In this document: one piece after another, positions 16,122 through 23,441 of the stretch | Numbering within the stretch: the first letter of the stretch is position 1 | How the letters are laid out: every line of letters starts with the position of its first letter | NCBI GenBank assembly: GCA_934589675.1 | Contig: CAKTOF010000002.1 | Coordinates: 1-64,000, forward strand | Length of the DNA: 64,000 nucleotides | Source: an uncultured Oscillospiraceae bacterium | GTDB lineage: Bacteria; Bacillota; Clostridia; Oscillospirales; Oscillospiraceae | Direction of reading: 5' to 3' | Position numbers and translations under genes: made by a program | The notes under the pieces: model-generated | Seen by the model: the letters and a program-made list of their open reading frames with translations, nothing else | The model's database searches: none | Told to the model about the DNA's origin: nothing

Positions 16122-16150
16122 TTGACAAGCCCCCGCAATTCCGCTACCAT
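16122..16150 (+). promoter_or_regulatory. Promoter of the glycine riboswitch-TRIC transcript
   Basis: A perfect TTGACA, a 17-base spacer and TACCAT lie about 35 bases before the first aptamer stem. Confidence 0.75.
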
Positions 16151-16183
16151 GATCGGGAATCAAATACGCCGGGCTGACGGATA

Positions 16184-16342
16184 TGGGAGAGCGCGGATTT
16201 TCCGCCGCCGAAGGTGCAAAACTCTCAGGCAAACGGACTGTATCCCGACCGGGCTCTGGAAAGCATGCCCTCGATTGGCAAGGGCAGCGCCGACGAAGCA
16301 ATCCGCCATTTCCGGCGGAGCATCTTTCAGGTAAACAGACAG
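16184..16342 (+). ncRNA. Tandem glycine riboswitch (two aptamers)
   Basis: The first aptamer opens with GGGAGAGCGCGG and carries the conserved CGCCGAAGGTGCAAAACTCTCAGGCAAA core. After a short linker the second aptamer starts at CTCTGGA, contains GCCGACGAAGCAA and ATCTTTCAGGTAAACAGA, and closes by pairing CTCTG with CAGAG. This is the classic cooperative glycine-binding layout. It is followed directly by a terminator hairpin and a TRIC channel gene, a pairing known in other Bacillota and distinct from the better-known gcv targets. Confidence 0.92.
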
Positions 16343-16374
16343 AGTACGCCTCTTTTTGGGGCGTACTCTTTTTT
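16341..16374 (+). terminator. Riboswitch expression-platform terminator
   Basis: AGAGTACGCC pairs with GGCGTACTCT and is followed by TTTTTT. Its left arm shares the last bases (CAGAG) of the second aptamer's closing stem. Glycine binding should therefore compete with this hairpin and switch the downstream gene on. Confidence 0.85.
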
Positions 16375-16387
16375 GCGGAGGGAACGC

Positions 16388-17032
16388 ATGGATACGCTCA
16401 TTCTCGTTCTGGAGATCATCGGCACGGTCGCCTTCGCCGTCTCGGGCGCGCTGACCGGCATCAAGCGCGGCATGGATCTGTTCGGCGTCATGATCCTCGG
16501 CGTCGCGACGGCCGTCGGCGGCGGCGCCATCCGCGACGTGCTCATCGGCATCACGCCGCCGGCCATGCTCTCCGACCCGTCGTATACGCTGCTGTCCGCC
16601 GGCGTGTCCGTCTTGATGTTCATCGTGTGCACGAGCCGCTTTTTCCAGCGGATGCAGCGCCCGTTTGACCAGGCGCTGTTCGTGTCCGACTCGCTCGGGC
16701 TCGGGTGCTTTTCCGTGTACGGCGTGAGCGTCGCCTACAGCGCGCAGCCGGAGAGCGAGCTGTTTCTGGCCGTATTCCTCGGCGTCATCACGGGCGTCGG
16801 CGGCGGCGTGCTGCGCGACATATTCGCGGGCAACCTGCCGTATATCTTCACCAAGCACATCTACGCCTGCGCGTCCATCGCCGGGGCGCTCGTGTGCGCG
16901 CTGCTGTGGAGCGTGACGGGCTCTGCCGCCGCCATGATCATCGGCATGGTGCTCGTCGTGCTCATCCGCTGCCTTGCGGCGCATTTTGAGTGGGATCTGC
17001 CCCGGGCGCACTTTTTCCGGGATCAATCTTAA
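16388..17032 (+). CDS. TRIC-type channel protein (UPF0126/YicG family)
   Basis: A 214-residue membrane protein with about seven helices arranged as an inverted repeat. Each half carries the hallmark glycine triplet, AVGGGAIRDVL at about 40 and GVGGGVLRDIF at about 135. Prokaryotic TRIC proteins form trimeric cation channels. Members under a glycine riboswitch are suspected to move glycine or balance its uptake. Control by the riboswitch immediately upstream supports a link to glycine excess. The ATG is preceded by GGAGGGAACGC. Confidence 0.92.
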   Translation: MDTLILVLEIIGTVAFAVSGALTGIKRGMDLFGVMILGVATAVGGGAIRDVLIGITPPAMLSDPSYTLLSAGVSVLMFIVCTSRFFQRMQRPFDQALFVSDSLGLGCFSVYGVSVAYSAQPESELFLAVFLGVITGVGGGVLRDIFAGNLPYIFTKHIYACASIAGALVCALLWSVTGSAAAMIIGMVLVVLIRCLAAHFEWDLPRAHFFRDQS

Positions 17033-17036
17033 GCCA

Positions 17037-17075
17037 AGCGCCGCAGCCCGGTTCGGGCTGCGGCGCTTATCTTAT
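17037..17075. terminator. Bidirectional intrinsic terminator
   Basis: AAGCGCCGCAGCCCG pairs with CGGGCTGCGGCGCTT around a short loop, between the TRIC gene and the convergent DUF2812 gene. The trailing T-run is weak. Confidence 0.7.
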
Positions 17076-18235
17076 GCTGCAAGACGCGCGGCGAGCGCGG
17101 GAAATACCGCCTCGTCATAGGTGAAATAATCGTCCTCGTCTGACGGGCCGCGGTAGGTCAGGCTGCACACGAAATTGCCGCGGATGGCGATGTAGGTCAT
17201 CGTGCCGTACCACGCGCGCTCTAACCCCGGGATGTCGTACTCCACAAAGCTATCCGGCCCGTGGGCCAGCGCGGCCTGCTCCATGAGCGCGCTTGCCGCG
17301 GCCATGGCGAGCGCGGGCGAGCGGAGCTCATACACATCCTCGTACAGCCACAGATCCTCGCCGGACGGCGTTTGCAGGCTCTCGTAAATGTCATAATGCC
17401 GCGCCGCGAGCGAGCGCGTGACGACGCGCGAATTCTCCCGGCCGAACATCTCCGTGCGCACGCCGGATTCCAGATCCTCGATGAGCAGATACGGCCCGTC
17501 CGCCGCGGCCGGGAGCGGCCCGGACGTCTTCCCCGCCCACTGCCAGACGGCCAGCAGCGCAAAGATGACCGCAAGCGCCCCCAGCGCGTCGCCGACGATC
17601 TGCGCCGCGCGGCGGTGGTGCGGCGCGTGGTCGATGGGCTCGCCGCGCTTTAAGCGGCGGTAGAGCCGCATCGTGCTGACCGCGCCGCGCAGATAATCAT
17701 AGATCGCCGCGGCGCACAGCGCGCCGTAGCTCAGCACGAGCGCCGTCGAGTCGACGAATGACAGCCGCAGGCCGGACAAAAAATCCGCCGCCATCTCGCC
17801 CAAACTGCCGCGTATGGCCGCGCCGAGCAGGAGGTTGAACGCAACGAGCGCCAGCGCCCCCAGCCACCCCGTCCGGTACTGCCGCCGCAGCGCGCGCAGC
17901 ATCCCCGCCTGCTGGCGCGGGTCGGAGTAGATCTCCGGCGCGTCGCTGCCCGCCGGGGCGCAGAACACATACACAAGGCCGCGGTGCGCGGCTAAGCGCC
18001 AGCCGCACTCCTCATAGAGCGCCAGCTGCTCGTCCGGCAGCTCTGTCTCGTCCAGCCACTTTGGCGCGGCCAGCTCGATGCGGTAGCGCATGTGACGCAT
18101 CTCCCCGCGCTCAAAGCGGCTGAAATTCGCGCCGCGCTTTTTGAGCATCCAGCCCTTTTCCGCCATGGCGGCGTAGAGCGCCTCGTTCTCGCCGATGGCG
18201 TAGTCCGGCGCATGGCGCACATATTTCCGGTTCAT
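17072..18235 (-). CDS. DUF2812 membrane protein (PadR partner)
   Basis: A 387-residue protein with a DUF2812 domain at the N-terminus (about 1-105; MLKKRGANFSRFERGE and the EECGWRLAAHRGLVYVF segment are characteristic), then about four membrane helices between 115 and 235 and an extracytoplasmic C-terminal region (about 235-387). DUF2812 genes are usually found next to a PadR regulator, as here, where the ATG overlaps the PadR stop as ATGA. The family's molecular role is not established; a membrane stress or detoxification function is conjecture. Confidence 0.85.
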   Translation of the reverse strand: MNRKYVRHAPDYAIGENEALYAAMAEKGWMLKKRGANFSRFERGEMRHMRYRIELAAPKWLDETELPDEQLALYEECGWRLAAHRGLVYVFCAPAGSDAPEIYSDPRQQAGMLRALRRQYRTGWLGALALVAFNLLLGAAIRGSLGEMAADFLSGLRLSFVDSTALVLSYGALCAAAIYDYLRGAVSTMRLYRRLKRGEPIDHAPHHRRAAQIVGDALGALAVIFALLAVWQWAGKTSGPLPAAADGPYLLIEDLESGVRTEMFGRENSRVVTRSLAARHYDIYESLQTPSGEDLWLYEDVYELRSPALAMAAASALMEQAALAHGPDSFVEYDIPGLERAWYGTMTYIAIRGNFVCSLTYRGPSDEDDYFTYDEAVFPALAARLAA

Positions 18236-18540
18236 TGCACATCCTCCTCCAGTGCGGCTCCGTCGCGCACAAGCTGCTTGAGCCGCTCATATTCCAGCCG
18301 CAGCGCCTCGCGCCCCGCGTCCGTGATCTCATAGTTCTTTCTGCGGTCCTCTTCGCCCGCCAGGCGGATGAGGCCGTCTTTTTTCATGCGCGTAAGCACG
18401 CCGTAGAGCGTCCCCGGCCCCATCACGAGCCGCCCGCGGGACAGCTCGCGGATGCGCTGCATCATGCCGTAGCCGTAGCCCGGCCGCAGAAGGCTCAAAA
18501 GGATATAATACATGGCCTCCGTCATCGGCTGCTGCTCCAT
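18232..18540 (-). CDS. PadR family transcriptional regulator
   Basis: A 102-residue winged-helix repressor. The segment AMYYILLSLLRPGYGYGMMQRI and the wing region VMGPGTLYGVLTRMKKDGLI are diagnostic of PadR. The short C-terminal helix indicates the small PadR-s2 subtype. It starts at an ATG behind AGAAAGGAG and is translationally coupled to the DUF2812 gene. A large palindrome just upstream is the obvious autoregulatory operator. Confidence 0.92.
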   Translation of the reverse strand: MEQQPMTEAMYYILLSLLRPGYGYGMMQRIRELSRGRLVMGPGTLYGVLTRMKKDGLIRLAGEEDRRKNYEITDAGREALRLEYERLKQLVRDGAALEEDVQ

Positions 18541-18554
18541 ATGCGCGCTCCTTT

Positions 18555-18590
18555 CTATTATGCCTCACGATATATCGTGTGGCATAATAG
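18555..18590. promoter_or_regulatory. 36-base palindromic operator, probable PadR site
   Basis: The arm CTATTATGCCTCACGATA is mirrored with a single mismatch, giving a continuous dyad centred on the TA step at 18572/18573. The core ACGATATATCGT resembles known PadR boxes. It lies 15 bases before the padR start codon. Confidence 0.8.
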
Positions 18591-18738
18591 TACCACATTC
18601 CCCTGCCGTCTGCAAGCCGCTTCGCCTTAAGATTTTCTTATCCCGATTATTCATGACGTGCCTGCCGGTCCAGTCTTTTCTGCTATTTCCGTTTTTCCGG
18701 CGCAAGCTGTATGATGGAGAAAAGGAAGGGGAATCGCC

Positions 18739-20058
18739 ATGCACGAATACGCCTCGCTCTATCAGCAGCTTTACGCCGAGAAAAAAGGCACGCTCGCCGA
18801 CTGTCTTTCGCTCATCCGCTCGGGCGACGTCGTTTTTACCACGAACAACTACTCCGAGCCGACTGTCATTCTCTCGCACCTGCACGAGATCGCGCCGCGC
18901 GTTGAGAATGTGCGCGTCTGGAAGGGCCGCTCGGGCATCTACCCGTTCATGACCGATCCGGATATGCGCGGGCATATTGAAATGTACAACTATTTCTTCG
19001 GTCCGACGTTCTACAACGTCTCGCAGAAGCTCGGGCTCGTGGAGTACGTCCCGAGCGACCTCCAGAGCTATTTCACCGTCGCTGTCTCCGGCCATCCGGC
19101 CAACGTCTGCATCGCAGCCGTCACGCCCATGGATGAAAGCGGCGTATTTCACCTCGGCCTGAACTTTGCCGCCGACGGTCTCGGCGTGCAGGACGCCATC
19201 GACAACCACAAGACGATCATCCTCGAGGTCAATCCGAATCTTCACACCATGGCCGGCGCGCAGGAGATCCGCATTGAGGACGTCACGATGCTCCTTGAGG
19301 TCGACAGCCCTGAGTACGTCATCCCGCCCATCGTGCCGACGGAGCTGGAGGACCGCATCGGCGCGCTCGCGGCCGGGCTTGTCCGTGACGGCGACACGAT
19401 CCAGCTCGGCATCGGCGGCATCCCGAACGCCGTCGGCAGCTATCTCATGGAAAAGCACGACCTCGGCATCCACTCAGAGATGTTCACGACGAGCATGATG
19501 CACCTCATCAAGGCCGGGGTCATCACCGGCGAAAAAAAGTCCTTCGACCGCGGCCTGCATGTGTGCGCGTTCGCCGAGGGCGTGCCGGAGCTTTATCCGT
19601 TTTTGCAGAATGACCCGAACTGCCGCATCCGCTCGGGTCACCTCGTCGTCGACCCGTTCGAGATCGCGCGGCAGGACAACATGGTCTCCATCAACACGCT
19701 CGTCGAGATCGACCTGACCGGTCAGGTCTGCGCCGAGTCCGTCGGCCCGCGGCAGATCTCCGGCTCCGGCGGCGCGTTCTGCTTCGCCTATGGCGCCTAT
19801 CGCTCCAAGGGCGGCCGCAGCATCCTCGCCTTCCCCGCGCGCACCGGCAAGGGGCAGTCCAAGATCCGCGCCACGCTCACGCCGGGCGCCGTCGTCACGA
19901 CGCCGCGCAACTACGCCGACTACATTGTCACGGAATACGGCGTCGCGCACCTGAAGGGCGCGACCATCCGCGAGCGCGCCGAGCGCCTCATCGCCATCGC
20001 CCATCCGGACGACCGCGCGGAGCTGACCGCGCAGGCCCGCGCGCTGCAATTCCTCTGA
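18739..20058 (+). CDS. Acetyl-CoA hydrolase/transferase family CoA-transferase (Cat2-like)
   Basis: A 439-residue family I CoA-transferase. The C-terminal half shows the conserved GIGGIPNAV, GIHSEMF (with the catalytic glutamate that forms the CoA thioester) and ISGSGGAFCFAYGAY. Closest types are 4-hydroxybutyrate CoA-transferase and butyryl-CoA:acetate-type enzymes, which swap CoA between an acyl-CoA and acetate in clostridial fermentation. It is a single gene with its own AGGAAGGGG ribosome site. Which acid is used cannot be decided from the sequence. Confidence 0.88.
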   Translation: MHEYASLYQQLYAEKKGTLADCLSLIRSGDVVFTTNNYSEPTVILSHLHEIAPRVENVRVWKGRSGIYPFMTDPDMRGHIEMYNYFFGPTFYNVSQKLGLVEYVPSDLQSYFTVAVSGHPANVCIAAVTPMDESGVFHLGLNFAADGLGVQDAIDNHKTIILEVNPNLHTMAGAQEIRIEDVTMLLEVDSPEYVIPPIVPTELEDRIGALAAGLVRDGDTIQLGIGGIPNAVGSYLMEKHDLGIHSEMFTTSMMHLIKAGVITGEKKSFDRGLHVCAFAEGVPELYPFLQNDPNCRIRSGHLVVDPFEIARQDNMVSINTLVEIDLTGQVCAESVGPRQISGSGGAFCFAYGAYRSKGGRSILAFPARTGKGQSKIRATLTPGAVVTTPRNYADYIVTEYGVAHLKGATIRERAERLIAIAHPDDRAELTAQARALQFL

Positions 20059-20113
20059 TTGCTTCTTTCGCCTTTTTCCTCCATTTCCTGCGCCGCACCC
20101 CCACTTATGCGGC

Positions 20114-20160
20114 AAAAGACGCCGCCCCTCCGGCCTTGCGGAGGGGCGGCGTCTTATTTT
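20114..20160. terminator. Bidirectional intrinsic terminator
   Basis: AAGACGCCGCCCCTCCG pairs perfectly with its complement around a six-base loop. AAAA lies on the left and TATTTT on the right, between the convergent CoA-transferase and MFS genes. Confidence 0.9.
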
Positions 20161-20165
20161 GATCT

Positions 20166-21341
20166 TTACGGCGCCGCGTTTTCAGACGGGCGGCCGATGC
20201 GCAGCAGCGCGGGCGCGGCGAGCGCGCTGGCCACGAGCACGGCGGCGCAGATGAGGAACACCGTCTCATGCGGCAGCACGTCCATAAGCGCGCCCCACAG
20301 CAGGCCGCTTGCGCCGAACGAGAGGTCGGAGAAGAACATGTACGTCCCCGTCGCCGCGCCGCGGCGCGATGCGGGCGCGCGGCGGTAGACCTCCGCGTCA
20401 AGCCGGGAAATGTTCGCCCCGCTGCCGATGCCGTAGAGCACGCCGGCAAAATAGAACACCGTCTCGTTGTCGACCAGCGCGATGAGCGCCAGGCCGACCG
20501 CGCCGATCAGCGAGCAGCCGACGATGATGGCCATGCTCGGGATCCGCTCGCCGGCGCGCCCGGCGGCGGCCTTCGTCACCATCATGACGACGGTCGAGAT
20601 CGTGAAGAACAGCCCCGGATTGACATAGCCGCGGCCGACTGCAAACAGCGTCACATACATGCCGACAATACCGAGGCCTAGATTCACGATAAACATGGTG
20701 ATCCCGACAGGCAGCGCGGACTTTTCAAAATAGTCACGCGGGTCGAATTTCTTTTTTTCCGCCGGAGCCGCCGGATTTGTGCGGTAGCGGGCCGCAAGCG
20801 CCAGAAGCGCCGCAGCGCCGCCCGCCGCGGCCGACGTGCGGAACGACACCGGGTAGCCCCAGCGCTCGAGAATGGCGAGCAGCAGCATCGCGCTGAACGC
20901 CGAGGCGATGTTCTGCGCCATGCCGAAATACGCGATGCCCTCGCCGATGCGCTCCTGCGGGCAGACGTCCGCGCACGCGGCGTAAGACGCCGTTGTGGCG
21001 GCACTGAAGCCGGCGCCGTTGAGCATCCGGCACAGCAGCAGGAAGCCGACGCCGGAAAACACCGGAAACAGCGCGCAGCCGAGCCCGTAGAGCACGCAGC
21101 CCGCCGCGACGACGGCCGTCTTCGGGAAGCGATCCGTCAGATGCCCGCCGAACACGCGTGAGAGCATGGCAACGATGGCGAACGCTGCCGTAAGATAGCC
21201 CGCGGCCGTCGTGCCGTAGCCGGCGTCCGTCAGATAGAGCGGCAGCTCGATGCAGACCATGCCGTGGCAGAAGCTCAGCGCCAAAAGCGAGAGAAACAGC
21301 AAAACAAAGTGCCGGTTAAAAAGTCGCGCGGTCGATTTCAT
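20166..21341 (-). CDS. Major facilitator superfamily transporter
   Basis: A 391-residue protein with 12 predicted membrane helices. The motif-A-like loop RVFGGHLTDRFPKTAVVAAG follows helix 2, as in drug or sugar exporters of the MFS. A positively charged central loop (about residues 185-200) separates the two halves. The ATG with GGAGG seven to eight bases upstream is preferred over one five codons earlier. No neighbour suggests a substrate; efflux is the default guess. Confidence 0.87.
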   Translation of the reverse strand: MKSTARLFNRHFVLLFLSLLALSFCHGMVCIELPLYLTDAGYGTTAAGYLTAAFAIVAMLSRVFGGHLTDRFPKTAVVAAGCVLYGLGCALFPVFSGVGFLLLCRMLNGAGFSAATTASYAACADVCPQERIGEGIAYFGMAQNIASAFSAMLLLAILERWGYPVSFRTSAAAGGAAALLALAARYRTNPAAPAEKKKFDPRDYFEKSALPVGITMFIVNLGLGIVGMYVTLFAVGRGYVNPGLFFTISTVVMMVTKAAAGRAGERIPSMAIIVGCSLIGAVGLALIALVDNETVFYFAGVLYGIGSGANISRLDAEVYRRAPASRRGAATGTYMFFSDLSFGASGLLWGALMDVLPHETVFLICAAVLVASALAAPALLRIGRPSENAAP

Positions 21342-21383
21342 AGGTGTTTCCTCCATCCGGCGCTATTAACCGCCGTCTCCTGC

Positions 21384-21412
21384 ATCATATCGGCCTTCGG
21401 CGCACATTGCAA
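21384..21412 (-). promoter_or_regulatory. Promoter of the MFS gene
   Basis: TTGCAA, a 17-base spacer and TATGAT on the minus strand, about 45 bases before the ATG. Confidence 0.65.
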
Positions 21413-21457
21413 AGCATTTCTGTTCGGGCATAAAATTTTCAGCAAACTGACAGAATC

Positions 21458-21526
21458 TGCACAGTCAGATTTGTGCAAAAGCAGTTGGTGCGCAGACTGG
21501 ACAATTCTGGTCATTTCCGGTATACT
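21458..21526 (+). promoter_or_regulatory. Promoter with upstream dyad for the 78-residue gene
   Basis: TGGACA (21498-21503), a 17-base spacer and TATACT (21521-21526) form a near-consensus promoter. A dyad TGCACA/TGTGCA (21458-21463 and 21472-21477) lies just upstream and may bind a regulator. Confidence 0.7.
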
Positions 21527-21548
21527 TCGTACACAGAGGTGTAAACGT

Positions 21549-21785
21549 ATGTTTCATTGGATCGACAGCGTTCGCCCGCCCGCGGGCGCAGCGGTGCAGG
21601 AGTGCTCTGCGCTGACGTTGGCGCGCATCCCCGAGTCTGAGCAGCTCGTCACCGCGTGGGACTTTATCTCTCACGATACGCCCGGCGAGTGCGAACGATT
21701 CGAAAAGGGCGGGCACGACATCTACGACGTCGTCAAGGCGCTCAAAGCCGTCGGCCTGTACTGCGCCGAACAGCGCGAAGGCTGA
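21549..21785 (+). CDS. Small uncharacterised protein (78 residues)
   Basis: Not recognised. It has no signal peptide or membrane segment. It is slightly acidic, with two cysteines near the middle and end and a helical C-terminus (IYDVVKALKAVGLYCAEQ). The reading frame begins at an ATG 22 bases after a near-consensus promoter, with AGAGGTG as ribosome site, and is closed by a hairpin shared with the next gene. These signals support a real gene even though the product is small. Confidence 0.65.
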   Translation: MFHWIDSVRPPAGAAVQECSALTLARIPESEQLVTAWDFISHDTPGECERFEKGGHDIYDVVKALKAVGLYCAEQREG

Positions 21786-21830
21786 AAAAAATCAAGCCCC
21801 GCATCCCAAGGATGCGGGGCTTGCCTTACT
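21785..21830. terminator. Intrinsic terminator, strongest on the minus strand
   Basis: AAGCCCCGCATCC pairs with GGATGCGGGGCTT around CAA. On the minus strand it is followed by TTTTTTT, on the plus strand by a weaker T-rich stretch. Confidence 0.88.
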
Positions 21831-22044
21831 TTTTGTGCGACTCGATCATGCACAGCAGGATCCCGATGAACGCGAGCGCGGCGGCGACGAGAAACGGGAG
21901 GAACAGACCGTTTCCGCGCAGGTTGGCAAACATGCCCTCGCGTCCGTTTACAATGACAGGATTCTGGGTCGCAGTGACGAGCAGGACAAGGGAATAGATC
22001 GCGCCAACGGTCGTCAGGAACATTCCAAACAGCATTTTCTTCAT
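21826..22044 (-). CDS. Small two-helix membrane protein
   Basis: A 72-residue protein with hydrophobic helices at about 4-24 and 46-66 and a short loop containing NGREGMFANLRGN. The family is unrecognised. It is the last gene of the two-component/ABC cluster, 35 bases after the permease and before a strong terminator, so it may be an accessory subunit of that transporter. The ATG follows GAGAGGGG. Confidence 0.65.
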   Translation of the reverse strand: MKKMLFGMFLTTVGAIYSLVLLVTATQNPVIVNGREGMFANLRGNGLFLPFLVAAALAFIGILLCMIESHKK

Positions 22045-22079
22045 GGTTTTCCCCTCTCTTTCTCTCTCCGCAGGCCGCC

Positions 22080-23438
22080 TTACTCCGACGAGCGGATGGC
22101 CTCGAGCGCCGAGATCTTCACGGCTTTATTGGCCGGATAGAAGCCGGAGACAAGGCCGATGAGCACCGAAAATACAACTGCGAACAGCACGAGCCACGCG
22201 GGAATGACGCTCGTGCGCGTGATGTCGTCTCCGCCCATGATGCACAGCAGGACGTTGGCCAGCGTCGGCCCCTGCCCGAGCGAGACGAGGTTCATGATGA
22301 TCATGGCGATGTAGCTGACGACAATGCCGATGAGCCCGCCGATGAGCCCGATGGCGCCCGCCTCTGAGAGAAACAGCAGCCGGATGTCGCGCACATAGCA
22401 GCCGAGCGCCTTCATGATGCCGATTTCACGCGTGCGCTCAGAGATGGACATGATCATCGTATTGGCGATGCCGATGGCCGCGACGAACAGCGAGATGGCG
22501 CCGAGGCCGCCGAGCATGAGCATCTTCTGCCGCGCCTCTTTCTGGAGCGGCTCGCGGATGCTCTCCATGGAATAGGTGCTGTAGCCCATCGACTCGATCT
22601 CAGACTGCGCGTCGGCCACGTGGTCGATGTCGACAGCCTTGACGACGACATTCTGGTAGACGATGTCCTTCTTCGTGCCCTCCTGGACCATGGCGCGCTC
22701 CAGGATGGACTTTATGGCGCCGGCATCCATGATGATGCCCTCGCTCGTCTCCCAGCCGGTGTTGTAGTTTTCCTTCACCATGCCCGTGACCTTGACGTCC
22801 GTTGTGAAGGTAATGTCGTTGCTGAGCGTGATGGAGATCGTGATCTTCATGCCGACGGGGTTAAAATACGGGTCGGGGACGTTGATGAGATTGCCCTGCT
22901 CGTCCCAGCCGCCCTCATAGCGATTGATGGTATTCATGCCCTGCGGGCGGAGCGTATCGGCGAAGTTATAGGCGAAATATTGGCCGACGAGTACCTCGTC
23001 CGAATTCTCCGGCATTGTGCCATCTATAAGCTCATAGCCGAGATCCTGCGCCGAGGCGGTGTCGATGCCCATGATCGTCGACCAGTTGGCCTGGTAGCGG
23101 CGGTTCGGGCCGGCGTAGAGCTCTGCGGAATAGTAATTGCCCATCTCCAGCTTCGGCGAGACAGCCTGCACGCCCTCGATCTGGCGGAACGTGTTGATGG
23201 TGTCGTCCTTGATCTGGTGATCCTTATCGGAGTTGCCGTAATTATAGACCTCGATGAGCGTCAGGTCGCCCATCTGGGCGAGCATTTTCTCCTGTGCCTC
23301 CTGCGTGCCGAGGCCGAGCGAGACCATGATGACGATCGCGCAGCAGCCGATGAGCACGCCGAGGACGGTCAGAAATGTGCGGGATTTTCGCCGGCTCAGG
23401 TTCTGGAGGCACATATGCAGGATGTCGCTGCTCCGCAT
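22080..23438 (-). CDS. MacB/FtsX-type ABC transporter permease
   Basis: A 452-residue permease: one N-terminal helix (about 20-42, after the SRRKSRTFLTVLGVLIG start typical of MacB permeases), a large extracytoplasmic domain (about 45-300), and three C-terminal helices (about 308-440) with the ISERTREIGIMKALG coupling helix. It belongs to the lipoprotein/antimicrobial/adhesin export class that works by mechanotransmission and not by forming a channel. The ATPase and a CARDB-repeat protein are encoded immediately upstream. Four bases separate it from the CARDB gene. Confidence 0.88.
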   Translation of the reverse strand: MRSSDILHMCLQNLSRRKSRTFLTVLGVLIGCCAIVIMVSLGLGTQEAQEKMLAQMGDLTLIEVYNYGNSDKDHQIKDDTINTFRQIEGVQAVSPKLEMGNYYSAELYAGPNRRYQANWSTIMGIDTASAQDLGYELIDGTMPENSDEVLVGQYFAYNFADTLRPQGMNTINRYEGGWDEQGNLINVPDPYFNPVGMKITISITLSNDITFTTDVKVTGMVKENYNTGWETSEGIIMDAGAIKSILERAMVQEGTKKDIVYQNVVVKAVDIDHVADAQSEIESMGYSTYSMESIREPLQKEARQKMLMLGGLGAISLFVAAIGIANTMIMSISERTREIGIMKALGCYVRDIRLLFLSEAGAIGLIGGLIGIVVSYIAMIIMNLVSLGQGPTLANVLLCIMGGDDITRTSVIPAWLVLFAVVFSVLIGLVSGFYPANKAVKISALEAIRSSE

Positions 23439-23441
23439 AGC

